From: Lachnospiraceae bacterium
Lineage (GTDB): Bacteria; Bacillota; Clostridia; Lachnospirales; Lachnospiraceae
Assembly (NCBI GenBank): GCA_003979345.1
Contig: RYVZ01000052.1
Span: 1 to 16,691 of the forward strand
Length of the DNA: 16,691 bases
Reading direction: 5' to 3'
Positions 1 through 5,527 of the stretch are shown in pieces. Position 1 is the first letter of the stretch, and each line of letters opens with the position of its first letter. The notes below the pieces were generated by a model. It saw only the letters and a program-made list of their open reading frames with translations, was not told the origin of the DNA and searched no databases. Position numbers and translations under genes: made by a program.

Positions 1-67
1 TCACTATGATACTCATAAAATCAGGACCTTGTGGATAAAACTGCGGAAACTCAAGAAGGGAAAAAGC

Positions 68-96
68 TTGCACTTCCATGCAGAACATGCTATAAT
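68..96 (+). promoter_or_regulatory. Sigma-A promoter for rpsB
   Basis: A -35 box TTGCAC (68-73) is separated by 17 nt from a perfect -10 box TATAAT (91-96), so transcription should start near 103. This leaves a leader of about 130 nt before rpsB. The leader is GC-rich and can form small hairpins, for example CGCAT-TCGG-ATGCG at 141-154 and CCCG-GAA-CGGG around 165-175. Ribosomal protein operons are often controlled through such leaders, but I do not recognise a named leader motif here. Confidence 0.8.
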
Positions 97-230
97 CAGA
101 GCGTTGCGGTATGCGCCGCAGCAGAAACATGTAAACCGCACGCATTCGGATGCGGCCGTCGGTGCCCGGAACGGGTGGCGGGTGCAGTTGAGGAATGCGG
201 AGGAAATCAAACAAAAACGGAGGTAACAAG

Positions 231-998
231 ATGAGTGTCATTTCAATGAAGCAGCTGCTGGAGGCAGGCGTCCATTTCGGACATCAGACAAGAAGATGGA
301 ACCCGAAAATGGCTCCCTATATCTTCACGGAGAGAAACGGTATCTACATTATCGACTTGCAGAAGTCGGTCGGCAAAGTGGACGAGGCTTACAAGGCGGT
401 ATCCGAGATTGCCGCACAGGGCGGAACCATTCTGTTTGTAGGTACAAAGAAGCAGGCACAGGACGCAGTGAAGACCGAGGCTGAGCGCTGCGGTATGTTT
501 TATGTCAATGAGAGATGGCTTGGCGGTATGCTGACAAACTTTAAGACGATTCAGTCCCGTATCGCAAAGTTAAAGAAGATCGAGACAATGTCCGAGGACG
601 GAACATTTGACGTGCTTCCGAAAAAAGAAGTCATTGCGTTAAAGAAAGAATGGGAGAAGTTAGAGAAGAACCTTGGCGGTATCAAGGATATGAAGAAGCT
701 TCCCGATGCAATTTTCATCGTTGATCCGAAGAAGGAAAGAATCTGTGTACAGGAAGCGCATGCGCTCGGTATTCCGCTGATCGGTATTGCGGATACGAAC
801 TGCGATCCGGAAGAACTTGATTATGTCATTCCGGGTAACGACGATGCGATCAGAGCCGTAAAGTTGATCGTATCCAAGATGGCTGACGCTGTCATCGAGG
901 CAAATCAGGGCGAGGCAGTTTACACCGAGGCAGAAATGGCTGCCGAAGCAGGTGAGGCTGAGGATATCGAAGAAGTTGTAGAGAACGCAGAGGCATAA
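231..998 (+). CDS. rpsB: 30S ribosomal protein S2
   Basis: The 255-residue product is ribosomal protein S2, a structural protein of the small subunit that binds 16S rRNA late in assembly and is needed for S1 recruitment or function in many bacteria. It shows the family N-terminus MSVISMKQLLEAGVHFGHQ, then RRWNPKMAPYIF, NERWLGGMLTNFKTI and the conserved DAIFIVDPKKE and GIPLIGIADTNCDP blocks. The C-terminal tail is acidic and Ala/Glu-rich, as is common in this family. The start at 231 is chosen because ACGGAGGTAAC (218-228) gives an ideal Shine-Dalgarno; an in-frame ATG at 195 would add 12 unconserved residues. It is the first gene after the 68-96 promoter and is followed by an attenuator-like terminator and then tsf, its usual partner. 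Confidence 0.98.
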   Translation: MSVISMKQLLEAGVHFGHQTRRWNPKMAPYIFTERNGIYIIDLQKSVGKVDEAYKAVSEIAAQGGTILFVGTKKQAQDAVKTEAERCGMFYVNERWLGGMLTNFKTIQSRIAKLKKIETMSEDGTFDVLPKKEVIALKKEWEKLEKNLGGIKDMKKLPDAIFIVDPKKERICVQEAHALGIPLIGIADTNCDPEELDYVIPGNDDAIRAVKLIVSKMADAVIEANQGEAVYTEAEMAAEAGEAEDIEEVVENAEA

Positions 999-1014
999 GG
1001 ATAATGAAAAGTTC

Positions 1015-1047
1015 TAAGGCGGCAGAGTACGCCGCCTTAAATTTTTT
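1015..1047 (+). terminator. Intrinsic terminator or attenuator between rpsB and tsf
   Basis: A perfect 9-bp stem (TAAGGCGGC at 1015-1023 with GCCGCCTTA at 1031-1039) has a 7-nt loop and is followed by AAATTTTTT. tsf has no clear promoter of its own in the 96 nt that follow, so this is probably a partial terminator that lowers tsf expression relative to rpsB. Confidence 0.85.
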
Positions 1048-1143
1048 ACCTGTGAGTAAGAGTATGCAGGCAGATTTTTCGTTTTGCCGCTTTAAGTGGT
1101 GCGAAAAAAGTATAAAAAATCGGAAAGGCAGGGTATAAACAGA

Positions 1144-2076
1144 ATGGCAATCACAGCAGCAATGGTGAAAGATTTGAGAGAAATGACCGGCGCAGGTATG
1201 ATGGACTGCAAAAAGGCATTGACACAGACTGACGGCAATATGGACGAGGCTGTTGAATATTTAAGAAAAAACGGACAGGCAAAGGCTGAAAAGAAAGCGG
1301 GCAGGATTGCCGCTGAGGGTGTCTGCCGCGTTATCACGAAAGACAACAAGACGGCGGCAGTCGTTGAGGTAAACTCTGAGACGGATTTCGTCGCAAAGAA
1401 TGAGAAATTCCAGACTTATGTGGAAGCAGTCGCTGAGCAGGTGCTTGCATCGAACGCGGCGGATGTTGACGCATTCATGGACGAGCCTTGGAATGCAGAT
1501 GCTTCTAAGAGCGTGAAGGATGTGCTTGTCGAGCAGATCGCGGTCATTGGCGAGAACTTAAAGATCAGAAGATTTGAGAAATTATCCGCAGAGAACGGCA
1601 TGACCGTGACGTATCTGCATGGCGGCGGCAGGATTGGCGTGATCGTTGCAGCCGATACCGATGTATGCAGCGATGCGGTGAAGGAAGCACTGACGAATAT
1701 TGCAATGCAGGTTGCGGCGCTTTCTCCGAAATATGTGTCCAAAGATGAGATTCCCGCAGACTATATTGAGCATGAAAAGGAAATCTTAAAAGAACAGATC
1801 AAGAACGATCCGAAGGAGTCCCAGAAGCCGGAGAAGGTGATAGAAGGTATGATCAACGGCCGTATCAACAAGGAATTAAAGGAAATCTGCCTTGTGGATC
1901 AGGTCTATGTGAAGGCGGAGGACGGTAAGCAGACTGTTGCACAGTATTTGGCACAGGTTGCAAAGGATAACGGCGCAAGCATCAGCCTGACGAAGTTTGT
2001 CCGTTTTGAGACAGGCGAAGGGCTTGAGAAGAAGAATGAGGATTTTGCGGCTGAGGTTGCAGCGCAGATGAAATAG
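1144..2076 (+). CDS. tsf: Translation elongation factor Ts
   Basis: The 310-residue product is EF-Ts, the cytoplasmic guanine nucleotide exchange factor that recharges EF-Tu-GDP. The N-terminal UBA-like region reads MAITAAMVKDLREMTGAGMM, followed by DCKKAL. The EF-Tu-contacting signature ETDFVAKN is at about residues 79-86, and the dimerisation/core region follows. The end EEVAAQMK-like tail is intact and the length suits Firmicute EF-Ts. The start at 1144 matches the family N-terminus; a GTG at 1096 is in frame but would add 16 residues without homology. The Shine-Dalgarno is only moderate (AGGCAGGG, about 1126-1133). A fold-back of TTTTTCG (1075-1081) with CGAAAAA (1102-1108) lies in the leader. 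It is co-oriented with rpsB, and expression probably comes from read-through of the 1015-1047 attenuator. Confidence 0.97.
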   Translation: MAITAAMVKDLREMTGAGMMDCKKALTQTDGNMDEAVEYLRKNGQAKAEKKAGRIAAEGVCRVITKDNKTAAVVEVNSETDFVAKNEKFQTYVEAVAEQVLASNAADVDAFMDEPWNADASKSVKDVLVEQIAVIGENLKIRRFEKLSAENGMTVTYLHGGGRIGVIVAADTDVCSDAVKEALTNIAMQVAALSPKYVSKDEIPADYIEHEKEILKEQIKNDPKESQKPEKVIEGMINGRINKELKEICLVDQVYVKAEDGKQTVAQYLAQVAKDNGASISLTKFVRFETGEGLEKKNEDFAAEVAAQMK

Positions 2077-2163
2077 TCTCGCCTGAAGGCGAACCATTAC
2101 AAGTTTGCCTGGGAGCAAACTTGAGAGATACGAACAAAGTCTGTTTGGTTATTTTGAATGAAG

Positions 2164-2208
2164 AACCCCCTGTGAAATGGTGTGCGAATGCCATTTGCAG
2201 GGGTTTTT
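2164..2208 (+). terminator. Terminator after tsf
   Basis: AACCCC...AAATGG (2164-2180) pairs with CCATTTGCAGGGGTT (2191-2205) with a small internal mismatch, and a run of five T (2204-2208) follows. Two smaller hairpins lie between it and the tsf stop: TCGCC-TGAA-GGCGA (2079-2092) and a 9-bp stem CAAGTTTGC/GCAAACTTG (2100-2123). Confidence 0.8.
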
Positions 2209-2210
2209 AT

Positions 2211-2251
2211 CTTTTCAAATTTGATAGACATTGCCTGACAAATTTGAAAAG
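2211..2251. repeat. 13-bp perfect inverted repeat upstream of decayed TA module
   Basis: CTTTTCAAATTTG (2211-2223) is the exact reverse complement of CAAATTTGAAAAG (2239-2251), with a 15-nt spacer. It has no T-run after the second arm. Its position about 80 bp upstream of the toxin pseudogene makes an old autoregulatory operator possible; an AT-rich secondary terminator for tsf is the alternative. Confidence 0.7.
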
Positions 2252-2330
2252 TGAGTAGGAAAAATATGATTGATCTGCTATTTGTTGATATACTATTAAC
2301 ATAGAATAATCTAAGAGGGAATAGCCAAGA

Positions 2331-2619
2331 ATGAAATTTGAATGGGACGAAGATAAGAATATTATAAACAGGGAAAAACATAAAATTTCTTTTGAAACGG
2401 CGGCATATGTTTTTGATGATCCTTGTTATTTATTATATTGAAATATTTGATTTTGAACATAGTGCTGATGAAGATAGATGATATATTGCGATAGGGAAAG
2501 TCGGAGATGTGTTGTTTGTAGTATTTACGGAACGAAAGGTAACAATACGATTAATTTCGGCCAGACTTGCAACTAATGCAGAAAAGGAGCTTCATTATGA
2601 CCAGAACATTAATTATTGA
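2331..2619 (+). pseudogene. brnT: Decayed BrnT-family toxin
   Basis: The reading frame from ATG 2331 begins MKFEWDEDKNIINREKHKIS and continues FETAAYVFDDP, which is the characteristic N-terminal half of BrnT (COG2929/PF04365), a RelE-fold ribonuclease toxin. It stops at TGA 2439-2441 after 36 codons. One frame over (from 2437) the rest of the family is recognisable: DFEHSADEDR, an in-frame TGA (2479-2481) where a Trp codon is expected, then YIAIGKVGDVLFVVFTERK and IRLISARLATNAEKELHY, ending at 2617-2619. So one frameshift near 2430-2441 and one nonsense change disable it. GAGGGA (2315-2320) is a plausible ribosome binding site. It overlaps the antitoxin remnant by 23 nt, the usual toxin-first order of brnTA. 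The family call is from sequence style without a search. Confidence 0.78.
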
Positions 2620-2775
2620 GAGCGGGCAAAAACCTACGGAAGAACAATTGAAGGAGGTATAAGAGGCGAAAAAGAGCCGATTAATTTCGATGAGGATTGT
2701 GAAGAATTGTCGCCAGCCATGATGAAGGCGTTTAAGAGTGCGGTGGTGCAAAGAAATCGCAAGAAGAAAGCTTAG
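2597..2775 (+). pseudogene. Decayed antitoxin of the brnTA-like module
   Basis: From ATG 2597 the frame reads MTRTLIIESGQKPTEEQLKEV and meets TAA at 2660-2662. After a frame change between 2662 and 2674 it continues PINFDEDCEELSPAMMKAF and VVQRNRKKKA to TAG 2773-2775. Restoring both lesions gives a small acidic-then-basic protein of about 58 residues. This resembles the short antitoxins paired with BrnT-like toxins in Clostridia, which bind the toxin and repress their own promoter. The assignment as antitoxin rests mostly on position after brnT; the nonsense plus frameshift pair parallels the damage in the toxin gene, so the whole module appears dead. AGAAAAGGAG (2580-2589) is a possible former ribosome binding site. 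Confidence 0.62.
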
Positions 2776-2845
2776 AAATTTGGGGAAGAACCTTTTCATT
2801 TGACCGCCGTGGCAGAAAGAGCCACAGATAGAAAACAGGAGTAAG

Positions 2846-2889
2846 AAGGGCATCATGACCGGCAGACAGGGTGGTTGTGATGCCCTTTT
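2846..2889 (+). terminator. Terminator after the TA remnant
   Basis: AAGGGCATCA (2846-2855) pairs perfectly with TGATGCCCTT (2878-2887). Five more pairs, including two G-U, extend the stem inward to a 12-nt loop, and the U-tract is short (TTTT). The stem is nearly symmetrical, so it may work in both directions. Confidence 0.75.
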
Positions 2890-2947
2890 ACCGTACAGAA
2901 ATTTCGCTATAAAGCACAAACCGACTATCAATTAAAGGAAAATACTG

Positions 2948-2975
2948 TAAATCATCTTTGTTTTTCTGCCGATAT
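2948..2975 (+). promoter_or_regulatory. Sigma-D (sigma-28, flagellar) promoter
   Basis: TAAA (2948-2951), a 16-nt spacer and GCCGATAT (2968-2975) match the Firmicute SigD/FliA consensus TAAA-N14-16-GCCGATAT in every defined base. Transcription should begin near 2982, upstream of the two-gene unit at 3133-5392. No good sigma-A promoter is visible in the same gap. Known use of this sigma factor is for late flagellar, chemotaxis and cell-separation genes. Confidence 0.75.
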
Positions 2976-3132
2976 ACAATATGGAGGTTTGTAACATTGA
3001 ATCAGTGAGCAGATGCGGAAGGAAGAGTCAATGTGATAAACGGAACATGGAAGCAGACCACCCGGAGAAAGGATTCTCCGAATATAGTAAAGGAACAGAC
3101 GGATAACACGACTATTTCAAGGAGGAAAGAGG

Positions 3133-3996
3133 ATGAGTGGAATGGATTCGTATGTGCAGGCGCTGGGGAGCCAGGCTTACAGGCAGGCTCAGTATATGAC
3201 GCAGACACAGACTGCGGGAAGCCGCGTCAGAAAGCAGGATGAGAAAAAAGCAGCGGAAAGCGGAAAGAAGCCGAATGAGGTCAGGGCCGGGTCGGAAGTA
3301 AAGAAGACGGACGGCAAAAAGGAGATTAAGACCGGAAGAACTTATGGCAATCCGAAGCTGAGCAAGGAAGCGGAGGATTATTATAATCAATTAACGAAGA
3401 AGTATGGCAATATGAGTTTTGTGCTGGTAGCATCCGATAAAAAGCAGGAAGCGGACGCGATGAAGAACAGCTTTGCCACGCCAAACGGGATGACTGTGCT
3501 CATCGATACGGATAAGATTGAACGCATGGCGACGGATGAAAATTACCGCGCAATGATGGAAGGCAAGATTCAGGCGGCGTCTTCCGGGCTGAATCAGATG
3601 GCGAAGACGGTCGGAACAAAGCCGGGTGTGAAATCTTATGGAATGCAGTATAAAGACGGCAGGGCGTCGTTTTTTGCGGCGGTTGACAAGTCCTTTGCAG
3701 AACAGCGCAAGCTGATCGAAAAGCGGGCTGCTAAGAAGAAAGAGGACGCGAAAGCGGAAAAGAAGAAGGCAGCGAAAAAAGCAGAAGAAGAGCGTATGGA
3801 AAAGCGGCGCGCGGACAGAAAAGACCGTGCTGACAGTCTGGATCGTACTGAGAACACGGAGGAAGTTGTGATTACGGCGAATTCTATAGAAGAGCTGATG
3901 CGCAAGATCGATGACTATGAAATGGGATACCTTACCGACCATATGCGCACCGACGAGGAAAAAATGATCGGACAGTCCGTAGACTACTCCATATAG
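3133..3996 (+). CDS. DUF6033-like protein, probable sigma-D regulon member
   Basis: The 287-residue product resembles the DUF6033 family known from Lachnospiraceae; its function is unknown. Residues 1-70 are Gln/Lys-rich and probably disordered. Residues 71-187 look globular and hold the family-like stretches LSKEAEDYYNQLTKKYGNM, FVLVASDKKQEAD, TVLIDTDKIERMATDENYR and YGMQYKDGRASFFAAVDKS. Residues 188-235 form a highly charged Lys/Glu/Ala helix, and the tail has a short conserved-looking end (ELMRKIDDYEMGYLTDHMR). There is no signal peptide or membrane segment, so it should be cytoplasmic unless exported by a non-classical route such as the flagellar apparatus. The start at 3133 follows AAGGAGGAAAG (3119-3129). 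The upstream sigma-D promoter suggests co-expression with motility genes. The 4112 gene follows after 115 nt. Confidence 0.85.
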   Translation: MSGMDSYVQALGSQAYRQAQYMTQTQTAGSRVRKQDEKKAAESGKKPNEVRAGSEVKKTDGKKEIKTGRTYGNPKLSKEAEDYYNQLTKKYGNMSFVLVASDKKQEADAMKNSFATPNGMTVLIDTDKIERMATDENYRAMMEGKIQAASSGLNQMAKTVGTKPGVKSYGMQYKDGRASFFAAVDKSFAEQRKLIEKRAAKKKEDAKAEKKKAAKKAEEERMEKRRADRKDRADSLDRTENTEEVVITANSIEELMRKIDDYEMGYLTDHMRTDEEKMIGQSVDYSI

Positions 3997-4111
3997 GATT
4001 CAGGCTTTGGATATCCGAATCGTAGGAAAAAAATTTCGTCGGGATAGATTTTTACAGATCGCAGGGCTGTCAGATAGAAATAAATCTGACGGACAGAAAA
4101 GAGGGGAGCCT

Positions 4112-5392
4112 ATGAAAGTTGGAGAAAAAAAGGAAGGCGTGCTTGCACTGTCCTTTGCGATAGGCAGGGACGAGCAGACGCCGGGAACCACAGGAAAGAG
4201 ACAGGGTGCGCAGGGAAAAACGAAATCCGTGCAAATGGGTGCGGGTATGCAGCAAAATCCGATCATGCAGAAAAAGGAAGCGGCTCTGCGTCAGGCACGG
4301 AAAGTCGTTGCCGATGTATTTGAATCGGATAATAAGGTTGCATTAGATATGGGAAAGCGCCGCGCAAATATCAAAACGCTGAAGGCGGAGTCGAAAGCTG
4401 CGGGCGCTGAATTAAAGAAGATCAACGACCAGAAAGCAGCATGGAAAGAAGAGTACGGTATAGAGGATGATAGTCAGGAACAAAAGGATCTGCAGCTGTT
4501 GGAAAAACGACAGGACAGTCAGGTTCCGGGTTCCGGCGTGATTCTTTCAGGAGAAGAGAGAATGCGCCTTGCCGAGATTGACGGGCAGGGTCTGACCGAT
4601 TATCAGAAGCGCTGTCTGGAAGTGAATCAGGATGCGGGGATGTATCGCAGCATCATAGAGAGCAGCAAGAAGGAGATCAAGGCGGAGAATACTGCTATCC
4701 GCGATACGAAGATCAATATACTTGCCACCCCGTACGAGCAGGGAATGGGCTTTGCGCAGGATACGGCGGAAGACATCAAGCTGGCGGCGAGCAAAGATGC
4801 GGCATACGGCATGATTGGCGAGGTCAAGGACAAGGTAGACGAGGACTGGGAGAAAGCGCAGGAGAAAGCCGAGGAGCGCAAAGAGGAAAAGGAAGAGAAG
4901 GAAGAAAAACTCGAAGAACGCAAGGAGCAGGAGGAAGCGGCGGAGGAACGCGTAGAAGGCCGGCGTGAGGATAAAGCAGGACAGGAACAGATGCTTGAGC
5001 GTAACCGTGAGCACCTTGCCGGGCAAAAGGAAGAGGCGGAGAGTCTCAGAGAGCAGATTGCCGCTAAGACAGCGGAAGAAAAAGAGAGAAGCGTAGAAAT
5101 GGCTGCCGCGAAACCGAAGAATGAGGACGGAATCAACCAGAAGATCGGAAAATCGGACGATGAGGACGGCACAGACCAAAAGATCGAAAAATCGAACGGC
5201 GAAGACGACACAGGGCGGAATGCCGGAAAAACGGAGAAACAGGACGAAAAACAGAATGAGAAACACAGTTATAAGATCACAGAACTCTCCCAGGAGCAGG
5301 ATGATATTCAGGAAAAGGTCAAACGCAAGTTGAATAAGCTTGGTTTGAATGGGGAAGATGCAAAGGGTGTGGCTGTTGACGAGCTTGTCTGA
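4112..5392 (+). CDS. Coiled-coil protein of unknown function paired with the DUF6033 gene
   Basis: I do not recognise a named family in this 426-residue protein. Residues 1-50 are polar and glycine-rich; 51-135 and 160-245 are helical, with a conserved-looking core (GVILSGEERMRLAEIDGQGL at 142-161, then TDYQKRCLEVNQ). Residues 246-330 are an almost pure Glu/Lys/Arg/Gln coiled coil. Residues 337-375 hold a three-unit 13-residue repeat around EDG-(T/I)-(N/D)-Q-K-I-x-K-S. The C-terminus (ITELSQEQDDIQEKVKRKLN) is again helical. It has no signal peptide or membrane segment. The start at 4112 follows GAGGGGAG (4101-4108); an in-frame ATG at 4007 lacks a ribosome binding site and would add 35 unusual residues. 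It sits behind the DUF6033-like gene in the same sigma-D unit, so the two products may work together. A hairpin (GTCAGAT/ATCTGAC, 4069-4090) lies in the gap between them. Confidence 0.85.
   Translation: MKVGEKKEGVLALSFAIGRDEQTPGTTGKRQGAQGKTKSVQMGAGMQQNPIMQKKEAALRQARKVVADVFESDNKVALDMGKRRANIKTLKAESKAAGAELKKINDQKAAWKEEYGIEDDSQEQKDLQLLEKRQDSQVPGSGVILSGEERMRLAEIDGQGLTDYQKRCLEVNQDAGMYRSIIESSKKEIKAENTAIRDTKINILATPYEQGMGFAQDTAEDIKLAASKDAAYGMIGEVKDKVDEDWEKAQEKAEERKEEKEEKEEKLEERKEQEEAAEERVEGRREDKAGQEQMLERNREHLAGQKEEAESLREQIAAKTAEEKERSVEMAAAKPKNEDGINQKIGKSDDEDGTDQKIEKSNGEDDTGRNAGKTEKQDEKQNEKHSYKITELSQEQDDIQEKVKRKLNKLGLNGEDAKGVAVDELV
5123..5239 (+). repeat. Degenerate 39-bp tandem repeat, three units
   Basis: Three consecutive 39-nt units begin at 5123, 5162 and 5201, each opening with GA(G/A)GACG and encoding a 13-residue motif with an EDG/EDD start and a QKI-x-K-like centre. 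The first two units are much alike, and the third has diverged. The repeat is in frame within the coiled-coil gene, so copy changes would not disrupt it. Confidence 0.7.
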
Positions 5393-5456
5393 GCTGCGGT
5401 TCCGGCATATGGTTTTTGATTTTCATTAAAATGTTATCATTTATTTTCTTGACTTT

Positions 5457-5497
5457 GCGCACTACTACCATTAAAGTAATAGTGCGCTTATTTTTTT
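5457..5497 (+). terminator. Terminator after the coiled-coil gene
   Basis: GCGCACTA-C-TAC (5457-5468) pairs with GTA-A-TAGTGCGC (5476-5487), 11 pairs around a single C-A mismatch. TTA and seven T follow. A possible sigma-A promoter, TTGACT (5449-5454) with TAAAGT (5472-5477) at 17-nt spacing, lies inside this hairpin region and could serve the downstream gene, but this is weak. Confidence 0.85.
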
Positions 5498-5527
5498 GAC
5501 AGCTTTTATTGACAAAGGGCGGTTAAA

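Larger units (their letters stand above)
2776..3132 (+). other. Intergenic stretch with terminator, sigma-D promoter and leader
   Basis: This 357-nt gap has no convincing gene. It holds the terminator at 2846-2889, the sigma-D-like promoter at 2948-2975 and a leader of about 150 nt before the next gene. The leader contains a small hairpin, CGGAGAA-AGGA-TTCTCCG (3063-3080), and a 41-codon reading frame from ATG 2981 that lacks a usable ribosome binding site. Confidence 0.6.

Noticed and set aside
1..226. Small ORFs on both strands upstream of rpsB
   Set aside because: They overlap the rpsB promoter and leader, lack good starts, and their products are Cys/Arg-rich noise.
1084..1116. Sigma-A promoter for tsf (TTGCCG and TATAAA)
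   Set aside because: The spacer is 21 nt, too long for a normal promoter.
2479..2481. TGA in brnT as selenocysteine, and the frame change as programmed frameshifting
   Set aside because: There is no SECIS-like hairpin after it, the expected residue is Trp, and the partner gene has its own independent nonsense and frameshift, so decay is the simpler reading.
2551..2931. 126-codon minus-strand ORF over the antitoxin remnant and terminator
   Set aside because: It runs antisense through the antitoxin remnant and across a terminator hairpin; the product has no family features.
4547..5266. 239- and 194-codon minus-strand ORFs opposite the coiled-coil gene
   Set aside because: They are Phe/Leu- and Ser-rich shadows of Glu/Lys-rich codons, without a ribosome binding site or recognisable family.
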